Positions 10,851 through 21,809 of a stretch of DNA of 64,000 nucleotides are shown here, one piece after another. Origin of the DNA: Trichobilharzia szidati (lineage: Eukaryota > Platyhelminthes > Trematoda > Strigeidida > Schistosomatidae); the NCBI GenBank assembly GCA_944472155.2, contig OX235279.1, forward strand, positions 161,532,199 to 161,596,198, read 5' to 3'. Below the pieces are notes generated by a model. That model was not told the origin of the DNA. It saw nothing but the letters and a program-made list of their open reading frames with translations, and ran no database searches. The number at the start of each line of letters is the position of its first letter. Within the stretch, counting starts at the first letter, position 1. Both the position numbers and the translations under genes were made by a program.

Positions 10851-11165
10851 TAGATAGAGTGACACAGTTCTATCTGACCTGAAGAGCAAACCATCCCATC
10901 ATTATGCTATCTCTTCTTTGTCTTCTCCGAGAAATACACGATGACACCTTGTTGAATACCAATTATAACGAGTTCAGCAGTACGTTGTGGTGAATTAATG
11001 ATACACCTGAGGAACGATCATCTCATGTATTGAAACAAGTTGCCATCCATCGAGGATAATGCTTATTCGTATGTTTAGTAGAAACTTGCGAATCACAGCA
11101 GGTTGCAAATATTTTAAATACATTCCAGAGAAAACAATACTATGTTAGGGATCATATTTTACCAG
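10850..11165. repeat. Unnamed dispersed repeat, continuation after the SINE
   Basis: Second half of the repeat that also lies at 2798-3010. It shows the same order of landmarks, with a few dozen extra bases after 10930. No coding signal is seen. Confidence 0.5.
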
Positions 11166-11169
11166 ATTT

Positions 11170-11780
11170 CAAACAAATTGAGGAACAGAAATTATCTGCA
11201 ATGTACCGATGGAGGCTTTTGTTCGGTAGACAAAGTTTTAAGCAGACCACCATATAAATATGGGCTACAAAACTACAATCAAGGATACTGGTTCCACTCA
11301 ATGATTTTCAGATTTCAATGATTTTCCGATTCGATCGACTGAGTGATTGATGTCTCAACCGATAATCAGTCTTATAAAATGTCTAAAATGAATTCACTAT
11401 CCACTATATCAGACAGTGACGTCAGCAGCGGCCCACTCTCCACCACCCGCCCCCCAAAACAGAAAAAGAACTGTTCCTCCATATTCACAAACACACAAAT
11501 GTATGCCGATATGCAAAGACAACTAAACTGAAAAAAGGATTTGATTTTTTTTCTGTCGTACGATTTTACCGCCCTTTTAACTGCCTGTCTCGTATCAAAT
11601 CGTACGATTATTAATTAACTGGCACATAAAAATTCCAAATACATACTTCTGACTGACTGACTGACTGAATTATTTTCAACAAAGAAGTACTTTGTACAGA
11701 AGTGCTGGAGAAAAATAAAAGAAGAACAATGTTTGCAGTAACGCTGCAAAATCCGTCAGTCGTCTATTGGTCTACAACAG
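11170..11780. other. No gene recognised
   Basis: A short open frame at 11343-11531 (62 codons) has no recognisable domain and no splice context and is not called. The (CTGA)n run at 11649-11667 is a simple repeat. Confidence 0.45.
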
Positions 11781-11789
11781 GAGCTCAAA

Positions 11790-12760
11790 GGATCTCGTGC
11801 GTGCATATATATATATAGTTGTGCAGCACTAGTTTGCCTTGCCATACTAACTCCATGTAGCACACAATGCAAGAGAAGAAACTAAAGAGAGATAATAAGT
11901 AGAAGTGTAAGTCTGAGTAAAAGAATAGTAGTAATATGGAAGAACAAAAGAGTTTTATTGAATGATATGATAAATCACACAAAGAGTGAATGCATCTTCG
12001 CCAGCCATCATTGAGAACGAGGATTTCGAGCCATATCACCACCAATAGTCTCCAGGCGTCATTGGTTCTCACCATCCCGAAGACCCCAACCAGGTAAGCG
12101 GGCATTCTTCACCTCCCTACGTGGCAGGTGACTGATTGGCTGGCTTAAACTAACTGCTGTTATGGAATTCGTTGACTAATGAAGACATGTTTTGGTTTGA
12201 CCACCCACCACTAGCTATCCCTTTTCCAAACCTGATCCATCCTATATCAGTTCACATAACATTCCCGTTGAGGAAGGCAATCGATAGCTAGCCTAGCATG
12301 CTTAACACATATCCTAACCATCTCAATCGGCACAGCTTCTTGACAACCTTACGTAGTACTCCACTGATGCCTCACCTCAGTATTAATGACCCTATCATAC
12401 CACTTCACCGATACGGGAGATGAAGCGCAGACACCTATGATCAAAGATAGGTAGCCGGTCTTTTCATGTCTTCTACTTGCAATGGCTGCCATGTCTCACT
12501 CACATGAATACAGGAGGAAGGAGTGGACTACTGCTGCTCCTGTGCAGTACACACGTCATTTAGTCTACAGTCAGTCGGATATCACGTCTGCGTGGCCAAA
12601 GCCATACAAGACTGATTCATTCGTGCTGAGACGTCCTCAGCGATCAACCTGTTGGGGCTGATGCAGCCTCCCAGATAAGTGAAGCTGGAGCCAACGCGTC
12701 CTACCACTTCACTTCTGTCTACCTTTAAGCCAACTGACAATCGATATAGTCCAGTCCTGT
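11790..12760 (-). mobile_element. RTE-type LINE (second family), 3-prime part, decayed
   Basis: The reverse strand carries the 3-prime end of a LINE distinct from the SR2-like family: landmarks CACACAAAGAGTGAATGCATC (11978-11998), CCAGGCGTCATTGGTTC (12054-12070), AAGACCCCAACCAGGTA, and then a degraded C-terminal reverse-transcriptase region up to about 12750. Closely similar copies lie at 44200-44930 and 47030-47660. Stops are frequent. Confidence 0.65.
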
Positions 12761-13440
12761 AGCCTTATCATCTTACATTCGACAGGAGCGAATAACCAGA
12801 GAGACATTGAAAGATCACTGCTCCTCAATGTGTTCAAAAGACTCAAATGCATTTTATCATCGTCTCCACCCAAAAGGACTATAGCAAACTGAGTTGGTGG
12901 GGTTTGAGAGTATTTCAATGGACTGGAATCGATCCCTCGGTTCATGTGAGTACGTGACTGGCGAACAGTCTACCCCTGATTAACCAAAGAGTATGTCATA
13001 GACAAATCACCACATTCATACCTTTTACTTTCGATGGCCACATTTCAACCATCGTAAGTAAAGGACTCAAGGTCAGCGCTACACGAATCAAACACCAACG
13101 CAAGGATAAGTATGTTTGGTGATAATACCAATAAAATAAACGACAGAACTGATTGAAAAAGTCAACATTCTCAAGGAGACCTTAACCCAATAAAATATTT
13201 GACCGAAACCAGTATTCACATTCCTTGATTCTTGTTACTCAACAAGGGTTCCAAGTAGAATGTAGGACTTCAAAACTGACAGCATATCAGCCAAGTTTAA
13301 GTATAACGGCCCAAGAGTGAGAACCCTCCAATAACCTAGAGCGCATACTTTTCATTGGATAACGAGACCAACTATTACTGTAGTGTCACTCTGAACGAAT
13401 CAAGATCCATATTTCATCTTGATCTCGTTTTCGATAATGT
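12760..13440. other. No gene recognised
   Basis: Mixed unique sequence without a supported gene. Confidence 0.4.
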
Positions 13441-13454
13441 GTTAATAGGTGGTT

Positions 13455-13512
13455 TGAGTTACGGTCACGATTAGGGTTAGGTTGAGGATTAAGGTTAGGT
13501 TAGGGTCCGAAT
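13455..13512 (+). repeat. Degenerate TTAGGG-like repeat
   Basis: Several imperfect units such as GATTAGGGTTAGGTTG and TTAAGGTTAGGTTAGGG occur in a row (13468-13507). Flatworm telomeres use TTAGGG, so this may be interstitial telomere-like DNA, or simply a GGTTA microsatellite. Confidence 0.5.
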
Positions 13513-13529
13513 AATGTTGGGAATTTTTT

Positions 13530-13756
13530 TTCTCCTTCACGTTCCCAGTGGAATATAGGGCTTCAAGCTTGTGGCTTGAAGTTTCTGTATCAGTGGTTAT
13601 TTTACAGGGTGGGGTTGCTAGCCTCATGCCCAACCTTTCCTCTTTACCAGCATTATTTCTGGCTTAGCAAGGTAAAGGAGTGCGTCGGCCGGGGATCGAA
13701 TCCCGGACCATGTGCATGGTCGGCGAGCGTCCTAGCCGCTATACCACCAACGCACA
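13530..13756 (-). mobile_element. tRNA-derived SINE, family 2 (LINE-tail type)
   Basis: Read on the minus strand: a tRNA-like head starting TGCGTTGGTGGTATAGCGG (A box), a B box from the complement of GGGGATCGAATCCC (13691-13704), a body with AACCCCACCCTG, and a 3-prime tail at 13541-13566 (complement) reading TTGAAGCCCTATATTCCAC. That tail matches the 3-prime end of the SR2-like LINE. Other copies are at 39.1, 40.6 and 42.7 kb. Confidence 0.8.
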
Positions 13757-14149
13757 TGTTTGGAGCTGGTATCATTTATTTTTATTATTTTTTCTATCCC
13801 CATTTTCCCAGTAAATAGTTGTCGATCCTGTTACCGGAACACATACTAATTCAGTTGAGGTCTTTTGGGGAAGACTAAATAACACGATAATAGCGCTAAA
13901 TGGGTGTCAACAAGAACCCACCTTCAGTCACCTCGGGGAATACATGCACAGAAACTTTTCTAACTTAAAAAATGATACTGCTCATAATAATTTGGAGATA
14001 TTTTAAAGTTATCATATGGGAAAATATCCTGTTTAATATATTTTCATGTGTTTCTTCTGTAAGTAGACGTCATTTTTATGCGAAAACAACTGCATTTCCT
14101 CACTGTCCGGCTCAAGATAGCTCGTGCGTTCGCATTCCATGGATCGTCA

Positions 14150-14665
14150 TAGTGTAAATCTGCTGGCACATCTCTATGTCACACTGTTGCCTGCAGTCCT
14201 CGTTAGCTGGTTCCTCGACTACCCGTAAGCTGCTATTTCATCCTATTCTCTATATGATCTGCTCCATGTCAACCTCAAACTGACGTCCAACTCATCGTTT
14301 TTCACTGAGCTTCCACTGGAGAGATGGCCTGACTGCGTCGTATGTCTTGTCTGTCGACTGTCTCCTCAGAGTGTTTGTGAGCCCGGTCCATTCATCGCCA
14401 CCTCCCTTCTGCATATTTGTAAGTTGATAGGGTCTTTTGTCGCTTATCCATTCCCACAGGTCATCTGATCTGCAGTTTGGAGTGACAGCGAAGATAGTTG
14501 TTAATGAAATCCTGCATCAGCCTATAGGAAATGCCTTCTGTGACACGTGTACGTGTGTGTGTGCCAAGTTTCTGAACAATATAGAAGTAACACTGACTGA
14601 ATGACCTAACATTAGTACAGCAGATCTTTACACTTTGATCCTGATTTTGGAATCCTGAAGTGGAG
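14150..14665 (-). mobile_element. SR2-like LINE, 3-prime fragment
   Basis: Reverse-strand copy of the same LINE tail region as 330-840, with landmarks GCACATCTC near 14167, the TCTCCTCAGAGTGTTTG block and the AATGCCTTCTGTGACACG block. It is heavily mutated and reads no useful frame. Confidence 0.5.
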
Positions 14666-14739
14666 AACCTCTGGTTCGCCATAAAACACCATTCCTACAG
14701 CAACACCAATAGTGATATTCTCTATCTACCAACAGCTTC

Positions 14740-15020
14740 TAAGCAGTGTGAAGGACAAACTTGAGTATATGACAACTTCAGTGTCTATGTATGAATTCAT
14801 GTACTCCTGCGGACCTGACTGCATAGATTGTTCCATGTGCGTCCTTTCAAAACGTGTAAGTGAACATTATCCAATATGCCTGCAAAGAGGAGACACTGGT
14901 TCAATCAGAACACCTCTTCAACACCTGTCACAATATCTCAACTAACCCTTCATTCAGAGTCTTTTACAAAGCCAGAGCAGAAATCTAATAAAGACTTCTT
15001 TTTACTGCACAAGTCTTCAC
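14740..15020 (+). mobile_element. Penelope-like element (family A), GIY-YIG fragment
   Basis: The open stretch 14712-14945 reads VKDKLEYMTTSVSMYEFMYS (from about 14751), then CVLSKRVSEHYPICLQRG. It is homologous to residues 108-155 of the intact copy at 8003-8689, but the YIG triplet is changed to CID. It continues in a shifted frame to about 15020. A pseudogene fragment. Confidence 0.75.
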
Positions 15021-15054
15021 CATATGCCACACATTTGAAGTGATTCTCGTGGGA

Positions 15055-15150
15055 ATACTCAACGAAGTCTGCCTTTGAAGTGACTGAAGACGCTGGAGTA
15101 AGACAAGGTTGCCTGTTATTACTGACACTGATACTCTTGACTGAATGATA
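15055..15150 (+). mobile_element. SR2-like LINE reverse-transcriptase scrap
   Basis: Reads AGVRQGCLLLLTLILL at about 15087-15135, matching the conserved VRQGCLLSP motif of LINE reverse transcriptase. It is bounded by the SINE that follows. Confidence 0.6.
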
Positions 15151-15159
15151 AAGCAGACT

Positions 15160-15535
15160 ATTCAAGAGTTGGTTTGTAGGGATTTGATTGGTTACAGGAT
15201 TTCATCATGAGCTAACATCAGTTAGAGAACCATTGGAAAACCTACCAGGGAGTACTGGACAGCTGTTTCGTCCTAGTTTGGGACCCTTCATCAGTATGCA
15301 CCCACCTGGGTTCGAACCCAGGACCTTCTGGTTACAAGGCGAGCTCTTATACCATTAAGCCACTGGGACCCGATCCAATGGCCCATGAATTCTAACTTCT
15401 GCCAATTCACGACATAGCGCGACCCCTGGCCAATGTCTTCGGCGAGTGTTTGTCCTCACACCCAACCTGCTGCACCCTACCGGTCACGACTTCTCACTAG
15501 AACCCCAGGTACCTACCTACCTGAATAGAGCAAGT
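15160..15535 (-). mobile_element. Hammerhead SINE (Sm-alpha-like), full length
   Basis: This is the most complete copy. On the minus strand: body, A box TGGCTTAATGG (complement of 15352-15362), B box GGTTCGAACCC (complement of 15308-15319), hammerhead core (15247-15298), and a tail ending in TTGGTTTGTAGGG-like sequence as its complement. Promoter and ribozyme are both undamaged by eye, so this copy may be young. Confidence 0.88.
15247..15298 (-). ncRNA. Hammerhead ribozyme, intact core
   Basis: Minus strand: CTGATGA (15288-15294), stem II GTCC..GGAC, GAAAC (15265-15269), short stem III CAGCTG, cleavage triplet GTC, and stem I ATA/TAC-type pairing. The core is identical to the 10.6-kb copy apart from single changes outside the catalytic residues. 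Confidence 0.85.
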
Positions 15536-15539
15536 CGCA

Positions 15540-16000
15540 GACTATGTGTGTGTCAGGAAGGAGAAGACAGGAATACACTCAACTGAGGAAAAGAAGAGTC
15601 TAGAAGATCTCAGTCATCATTTCCTATTCATGTCTCACTCCAGTGCCTTCCATGTGTTGTCACTCAACGAAAGCCCAGTCCATCTCTCTCTCTATTTCTT
15701 TGTACATATTTCTTAGCAAACAGGTACTTGTTTGGTTCGTTGCCACAATTCATTCTTGACAATTCTTCGCTTCAACGAAGCGAAGGTAGTTTTATTAGTG
15801 AAATTCTGTAGGAAATGCCTTCGGTGATACGTGTGTGACAAGCATCTAAACTACACAAACACGCTGACTGACTCGATATTAATGCAGTAGATTTCCACAC
15901 TGATTCTGCTTTTGGCATCCCCATCTGTGCCACCGCTGGGTGTAGTTGAAACGATGCTGTCTAGTGTTCGGCAAAGGAAAGAAGCAACTTCCTTCACACG
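15540..16000 (-). mobile_element. SR2-like LINE fragment
   Basis: The reverse strand near 15910-15990 reads VASFLCRTLDSIVST and GGTDGD, a decayed version of the FTYLGSIVST motif found just after the reverse-transcriptase palm of RTE-type LINEs. The rest is badly degraded. Confidence 0.5.
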
Positions 16001-16119
16001 CCTTCCGTTGATGACGACATTACGTAGTTATAAAGTTTTCGCATATACGTGTCAAGAAGTATTGACAAATCTCCAGCACATATTTCAAAATACCACACAG
16101 TATACACGACAGTTGATGG

Positions 16120-16640
16120 ATACGTGTTAGATGAATGGAGGCAATCGGCAGGAAGGCTTGAACCTAGGTCTCGTGCCAATTGGCACTCGTCAGCGAGGCG
16201 TATCTGCAGTCTTGAAGGGACTCATGTCACTTCTGAGACTTGAAACCGTGCCACTCAGTGCCGTTATCAGCTATTCGGGCTCGTGATTGACCTCCTGTAC
16301 TGTAGTACTGCATCGGATACTTTTGACTGGACACTAATCAGTGACTAGTATAGTGTGTCTAGTCCTTCGTTTGGTGCAGACTGAATTCTATCAGTCAGTC
16401 AAGTTTGCAATGTGGCCACCATACTAGGTGGCTTGCCCTCCCGGTACACTTTGAATTGTTGATATTAGATACAGATACGCCTTGCTGATGAGTGCCAGCT
16501 ACCACGAAACCTAGGTTCAAGGCTTTCTACGGCCGACTGCCTCCAACCATCTAATACCAACAATTCACAGTGCACCGTGACGTCAAGCTACCTAGCACAA
16601 TGTCTGATACAATTCAGTCTGCACCAATATACAAAGGACT
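16120..16640. repeat. Schistosome-type dispersed repeat in inverted arrangement
   Basis: Two arms face each other: 16128-16196 (AGGCAATCGGCAGGAAGGC, GAACCTAGGT.TCGTG, GGCACTCGTCAGCGAGGCG) and, as complement, 16480-16556. A second inverted pair lies inside: TTTGAATTGTTGATATTAGA (16449-16468) against TCTAATACCAACAATTCACA (16551-16570). The GGCACTCGTCAGC block resembles a very common schistosome repeat. No coding content is seen. Confidence 0.6.
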
Positions 16641-17580
16641 AAAAACATTACAATAGTTACTAACTATTGTCCAATCAATATATATGTATATACATGTTGT
16701 TATGCTCATTGTTAGTAGATAACAATATCGGCGAAGAGGCATATAAACATGCTGTTGACAATTTTAAAACACACTGACGATATTATCAGTGAACAATGTT
16801 CATAAAATAAATAAGTAGTGAGACTTATTATTGTTATGAACAACAATAAATGCATTGTTTGTGTTAAATAACATCGAATCAATAACATCAGTCAATAGAC
16901 AGATTACAGATCAGAAGCATGCGCATATATATGAGTGATAATAGACATCAACGCATAACACCAAAAACTGATTGAATATCAGATAAAATTAAGTAAAAAT
17001 AATGATACAAAGCTCAAGTTGGTGTTTTAAACGCACTCGGATGACCTCTGTCCTTGTTTTAATGGAGGCCATTTGCCCAATTTATTTATTGTCACTTCGA
17101 TATATGACAGAAAAACTGTTCAGTGTGCCCGGTTTTGTAGTTTGCCTCGACGGAACGAATTAATTTCCAGGTGTCAATGATGATTTCCACTACACCATTA
17201 TTAAGCGTCACACAGCGGTGCAGGTGTGTTTTATTGGGCACGAAAACCTAGAACAATTAACCAATATGCCTGTCTGTACAGATGCAATTGAATTGATAGA
17301 TACAGGTAAAGAGATGGCTAGCCTAAGTACTTCATCTTTCAGTTGAAGAATCACAACAGGTCGTCGTCGTCGTTGGTTATTACTTCACTCGGTAAACCAC
17401 CTGGAGAAGCTTCTCGATTACAGATACAGAACAATCTATTTTCAACTCTCTCAATCATATGTTTCAAGACGAACTTTTCAGGATATATATATATATATAT
17501 ATCAGTCCGTAATATATATATTGAAGGTGAATTTTAAGTCTTATATGACACTGTGACAGAGAATAGTGTATTATTACTGA
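16640..17580. other. No gene recognised
   Basis: AT-rich sequence. A block at 16870-16960 (ACATCGAATCAATAACATC) resembles 23146-23230, so part is an unnamed repeat. An (AT)n run lies at 17483-17502. Confidence 0.4.
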
Positions 17581-17583
17581 CAG

Positions 17584-18900
17584 TTGCCTCTTTGCACTGT
17601 AATCGGTGGGGCTTCCAAAACGCTCTCTAAGACCTGGACTTCACACATGGTTGTCATTTTCATTCCTTTCACTTTTTCATTTCAAATAAGTCCTGATAAG
17701 TATGTGACAAATTCGTCATCAAACGAACTTTCAGTGCATGAAGAAGCACTGTCACTTGGTTTCAATTTCTCTATGCCATTAAACATCTCAAACTTGGCAA
17801 TTGATTCTCAGTTTGAAAATTTGTATGATCAATTGAGTTCTCTAGTTCCTACTTCGACAAATGACCAAAGTTGGTTGAAAGTTAAATTTGCAGATATAGC
17901 ACATCAATTCCGTAATTCAAGTCGGAAACTAAAAAGCATTTTAACATCAACTCATTATAAAGCCCCAAAGGAATTACGTAACAGATCCGATTTAGTTATT
18001 CTGAAACCTGACAAAGGATCTTGTGTAGTTGTAATGGACAGAAGCGATTACAAAACAAAAATGTTATCCATCCTTAATGACAAAAGCAAATTCATAGCCG
18101 ATGTTCCTTCTGATGACATCAGAAAATTGGAAGGAAAAGTAACCTCTCACTTAGTAAAACTTCGTGGTATGGACGTTGTCGATAAACAGGAGTTTAATTC
18201 CTTGAAACTCATGGAATCTGACTTTCCAAACCTTTATGGATTACCCAATATTCATAAGGTTGATAATCAAATTCTACCAGTGTCACTCTCCTACACATAA
18301 ATTAGCAAAATGGTTAGCTGATGTTTTAAGTCCAGTACGCAATGAACTATGTAAGTTTACTTTGAAAGATAAATACATTTGAACTTGCTGACTGTCTTGC
18401 AGATATGAATATAAAAGATGGGAAAATGTATTCATTTGATGTTAATTCTTTGTTTACTAATGTACCACTGATTAAGACTGTTGATATTCTTTGTGACTAT
18501 ATATCTTCTAGTTGTTTTTCATTCCCTTTTCCTTTAACTTATTTGGAAGATTTATTACTATTATGTACTGACAATGTCCATTTCATGTTTGAAGGTGAAC
18601 ATTTTCAACTAGTGGATGGTGTTGCCTTGAAGAGTCCATTAGAACCTTTGTTAGTGGACGTTTACATGTCTTATGTTGAGAACTTGTCCCTCGATTTAAT
18701 TTCTAAATTGCCCTTCTATAGGAGATATGTCGACGATATCATTTTGATATGTGACGATCATAAAGATGTGAGTCGTCTATTAGATAGACTTAACTCTGTA
18801 CAGAATCATATAAGTCTTACATGCGATGAAGAAAGTCACAACCAGCTTGTATTTTTGAGTCAAACTTGGATCGTGAAACCAGTCAGCCAGCTACCTTAAG
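17584..18900 (+). mobile_element. Penelope-like element, N-terminal and reverse-transcriptase part
   Basis: There are two long open segments. 17584-18300 (238 codons) carries the pre-RT region with PDKGSCVVVMDRSDY and then NLYGLPNIHK, the Penelope motif near the fingers. 18405-18899 (164 codons) carries the palm: SFDVNSLFTNVPL (residues 10-22), DGVALKSPLEPLL (71-83) and the catalytic RRYVDDIIL (106-114). A break of about 100 bp with a frameshift separates them. The DGVAMGSP-type motif is altered to DGVALKSP. The GIY-YIG part is missing because the element is cut at 18900, where LINE-like sequence begins. It is the best reverse-transcriptase copy in the window but not functional. Confidence 0.85.
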
Positions 18901-19080
18901 TAAAAAGACTGCGGAGAACAGGATGAAATGGAGGGATCTGACCATCCCTGCCCCTCCCACTGCCGCAGCTGTTGAAGGCCTGTTATGCTCTATCCGTTCG
19001 GTCGGACGTAAGGGTATAACAAAAATGAAAATTATTATAACTAACATTAATATTATTATTTTTATCATTACTGAATCAAT
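18890..19080 (+). mobile_element. LINE 3-prime tail fused to Penelope fragment
   Basis: Reads KKTAENRMKWRDLTIPAP, matching the AED.TKWR C-terminus of the SR2-like reading frame, and then (ATT)n-like sequence (19030-19062). The usual CCCTATGTTCCACTC tail is replaced by ATGCTCTATCCGTTCGG. The abrupt Penelope-LINE junction marks either a nested insertion or a template switch. Confidence 0.5.
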
Positions 19081-19099
19081 AACAATTACAGGTAACATA

Positions 19100-20358
19100 C
19101 TACAAAATACATAAAGGCTAAACAGAGATAGACAGTGTGTGTGTGTGTGTTTGTGTAATTGAACAACTAGAAATTAGAAGAAACATCACCGGAAAACAAT
19201 CGGAAAAGACAGAACTCGAAAAGATGGAAGCCTAAAGGAACTAAACCAAGTAAGTGTACCCACCTATCCACCGACGCAATGAACAGCGACAAGAACACGC
19301 AAATGAGATTACCCAACTCCATCACTAATGCAGAGGGTATGGAAGGGAGCACAATACAAACGATCACCAGTGGTAGTAGTAGTAGTAGATATCCAGTCGA
19401 AGAAACAGTCATCACCATGAGATGGCGGCGTTGTTCGTAGGTAGGTGGATAGGGGAATTCATTGACAATCATACGAGGAGAGAAAGGTTAGTTAGAAAAA
19501 AATAAATTTACCCTGATGTTCTACAGACAGAATATATACGTAATTTATTATAACAAAAGAAAAAAATAAAAGAGAAAAAATCCCAAAATATATTAAAAGA
19601 AATTTTAAAAAATTAAACAAAAAATGAGAGAGAATATGCCTATTAATGTTATTATTATTATTATTATTATGGAATATACTAAATACAGCTGTATAATATG
19701 TTACCAGGAGGAGAAAGCACGAACACTCACAGCAAAACTTGAGGCCGATTTCACTGACAAAAAATATATGTATATAAATATATAATCTACATACAATTAA
19801 TTGTACAACCATTGAGAAAGCAGCAAGAATCAAATAAAAAAAAAACAAATCAAGAAGGTACATGAATTCATTTTTACCGCCATCCACACCATTAGCCTCC
19901 GCACATTTTCCTCCCTTAATGATGATTGGTTGGCTGGCTGGCTGATTGGATAATACAAAAAGGCGTTTCTATTGGGCAAAAAGGAGGGGGAGGAGGAAAG
20001 CAGGCTGCGTGGGCGAGACTTATGGAAATAAAGAATAATAAGAAACGAAATGAAAAATTGGGCGCAGGGGAGGGCGATTAAACTGTCAGACGTTAAAATG
20101 TTAAATAAGTAAAACGAAAAGTACAAGCGCAAGAAAATAAACAACTAGATAAACACGTGTGGACGGCCAGAGGCGGGGGGACTCAGAAAGCAGAAGAAAG
20201 GGGTGAATGAGAATGGAGCACAAAGAAAGGAATAGAAAACAAAAAGAACACACAAAGGCATCAGTGTGCATCTCTCTTCGTCCCAGGTTCTCATCGCTAT
20301 GACTGTAGACAAAAAGCGACGACAGTGACAGCATGTGAGGTATCCATTAATCGATCGA
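19100..20358 (-). other. Probable 3-prime untranslated region and flank of the transporter gene
   Basis: Sequence directly downstream of the TGA at 20359, with strong strand asymmetry (purine-rich on plus, so U/C-rich in the transcript). A single clear AATAAA on the minus strand was seen (complement of 19544-19549), which could be the polyadenylation signal and would give a UTR of about 0.8 kb. Open frames in this stretch are low-complexity products of the skewed composition. A (GT)n run lies at 19136-19151. Confidence 0.35.
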
Positions 20359-20780
20359 TCATGAGCGATTCAATCGATTTTTTGAGGTGTTCAAAAGCTC
20401 TGTAGTATTGTTCACATTGTTCTCCATATCAGAATCTATAATTTCCCATTTTGTGTCATCATTTGGTGGTGCTGTAGGGAAAAGCAATTCGGAGTTCTTA
20501 CCGACGATCGGATCCCCACAGTGACCATTGATGATTAATCCGTTGCCAAGATCACCACCTTCGATATCATCTTCGACAGTGATACACAGCTTACTACTCT
20601 TATGATTATTATTATTATTGATATTATTATTGTTGGTATTCGTATTCAAGCCAACATGGCTGACTGGATACAGCCGACGAACAGGGAATTCCATAAGAAG
20701 AATGAAACCGGCAGACAGGAGGATGACACCACAGACATACAATGACCAAACATAGGAACCAGAGAAATCAGCGATTACAC
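20359..20780 (-). CDS. Monocarboxylate-transporter-like gene, exon 8 (last)
   Basis: Residues 480-619. It starts after the acceptor CATTTAG and completes a glycine codon split G|GT. It encodes the TM11-TM12 hairpin (VIADFSGSYVWSLYVCG, then VILLSAGFILLM), followed by about 110 hydrophilic residues with Asn runs (INNNNNHK near residue 533) and acidic patches, ending at TGA 20359-20361. GSY..SLY is typical of SLC16 TM11. The tail would be cytosolic and shows no recognised trafficking motif. Confidence 0.9.
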
Positions 20781-20984
20781 CTAAATGAGGGACCAAATAA
20801 AATTCAAAAAAACATTAAAACATACATAAATATAATTTTACGTAAGCGTAGGATTTGGGGACTGTGTGTATTGTGACTCTTAACTGTGTCAGATAACCTC
20901 ACCATCAAATAAATATTGATCCAAAGGGGATAAACAGTGACTGTTTGAAGGAAATCCTACCGAGATACATTATAAATGTCTAAT

Positions 20985-21612
20985 TCTCTTTCAATAATGA
21001 AATACATGGACGAAAAGATGGTATGATAGCTATGGGCTCCCTATTGGGCTCGTTGCTAGCAGATTTTCTCATGTCAAAACGAGAAAACACATACCTAAAC
21101 AAAATGACTGACGACAGCTTTGGGTTTTGCAAGCCCTATGGAAGAGGAACTGAACAATCTGCGAAGAATCCTCCTTGAAAATGGCTACACCGAACTCCAC
21201 TTCATAAAATCCATGAAGCTTAAACCACTAACACCGCTGACACTTTCTGCTGCCTAAAAACTTCTCTATTTGAATCTACAATTCAATGGACACTCATCAC
21301 CAGAAATACTTAGAAACTGCCTGTCTAGACCACTGAAGGAAACCTTCTTCGCGGTTGAACTTCGACTAACTGTCTACACTATACAAAACCAATGATTTGC
21401 ATGAATGTGTTAAAGACAAGCTACCACTGTTAGCCTTATCAATCTGCATTTATAAAATCACCTGTTCATGTGCAGCTACGTTTGTCGGTCGTAGCCAGCG
21501 TTTATTATTCAAACGTATCATCGAACACTCATCCACATGGTTTTATAAAGGAGGTATAAGAGCTGGACCGCCCACCATCCCCTATATCCTGAACTCTATA
21601 TACAGATGAAGA
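20985..21612 (+). mobile_element. Penelope-like element (family A), internally deleted
   Basis: A reverse-transcriptase scrap (DGMIAMGSLLGSLLADF, 21018-21072, close to the canonical DGVAMGSPLGPLLAD) is followed within about 300 bp by the pre-endonuclease linker and then a GIY-YIG piece (KDKLPLLALSICIYKITCSC, 21412-21471, then FVGRSQR). The region in between is deleted and frames shift. It lies in intron 7 of the transporter. Confidence 0.75.
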
Positions 21613-21624
21613 AGTTTGTTCAGT

Positions 21625-21805
21625 GGGTCGGTGGCACAGTGTTTAGGAAGCTCGCCGACCATACATATGGTCCAGGGTTCGATCCCCAACCGAAGCCCAC
21701 CTGATATCAATGGTGGGCCTGCTAAATTTGGGCTACTAATATCACATGCTGAAAATTCCATATTTTTACCAAAATATACTGTCTGGAATCAAGCTATAAG
21801 AAAAT
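21625..21805 (+). mobile_element. tRNA-derived SINE, family 3
   Basis: The head, GTCGGTGGCACAGTGTTTAG with B box GGTTCGATCCCC (21675-21686), is the same tRNA-like head as family 2. The body CACCTGATATCAATGG.. GCTAAATTTGGGCTA is shared only with the copy at 57765-57920. Confidence 0.75.
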
Positions 21806-21809
21806 TAAA

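Noticed and set aside
19492..20334. Several overlapping hydrophobic minus-strand frames
   Set aside because: Products of the pyrimidine-rich composition downstream of the transporter stop; low complexity, no family motif, no splice structure.
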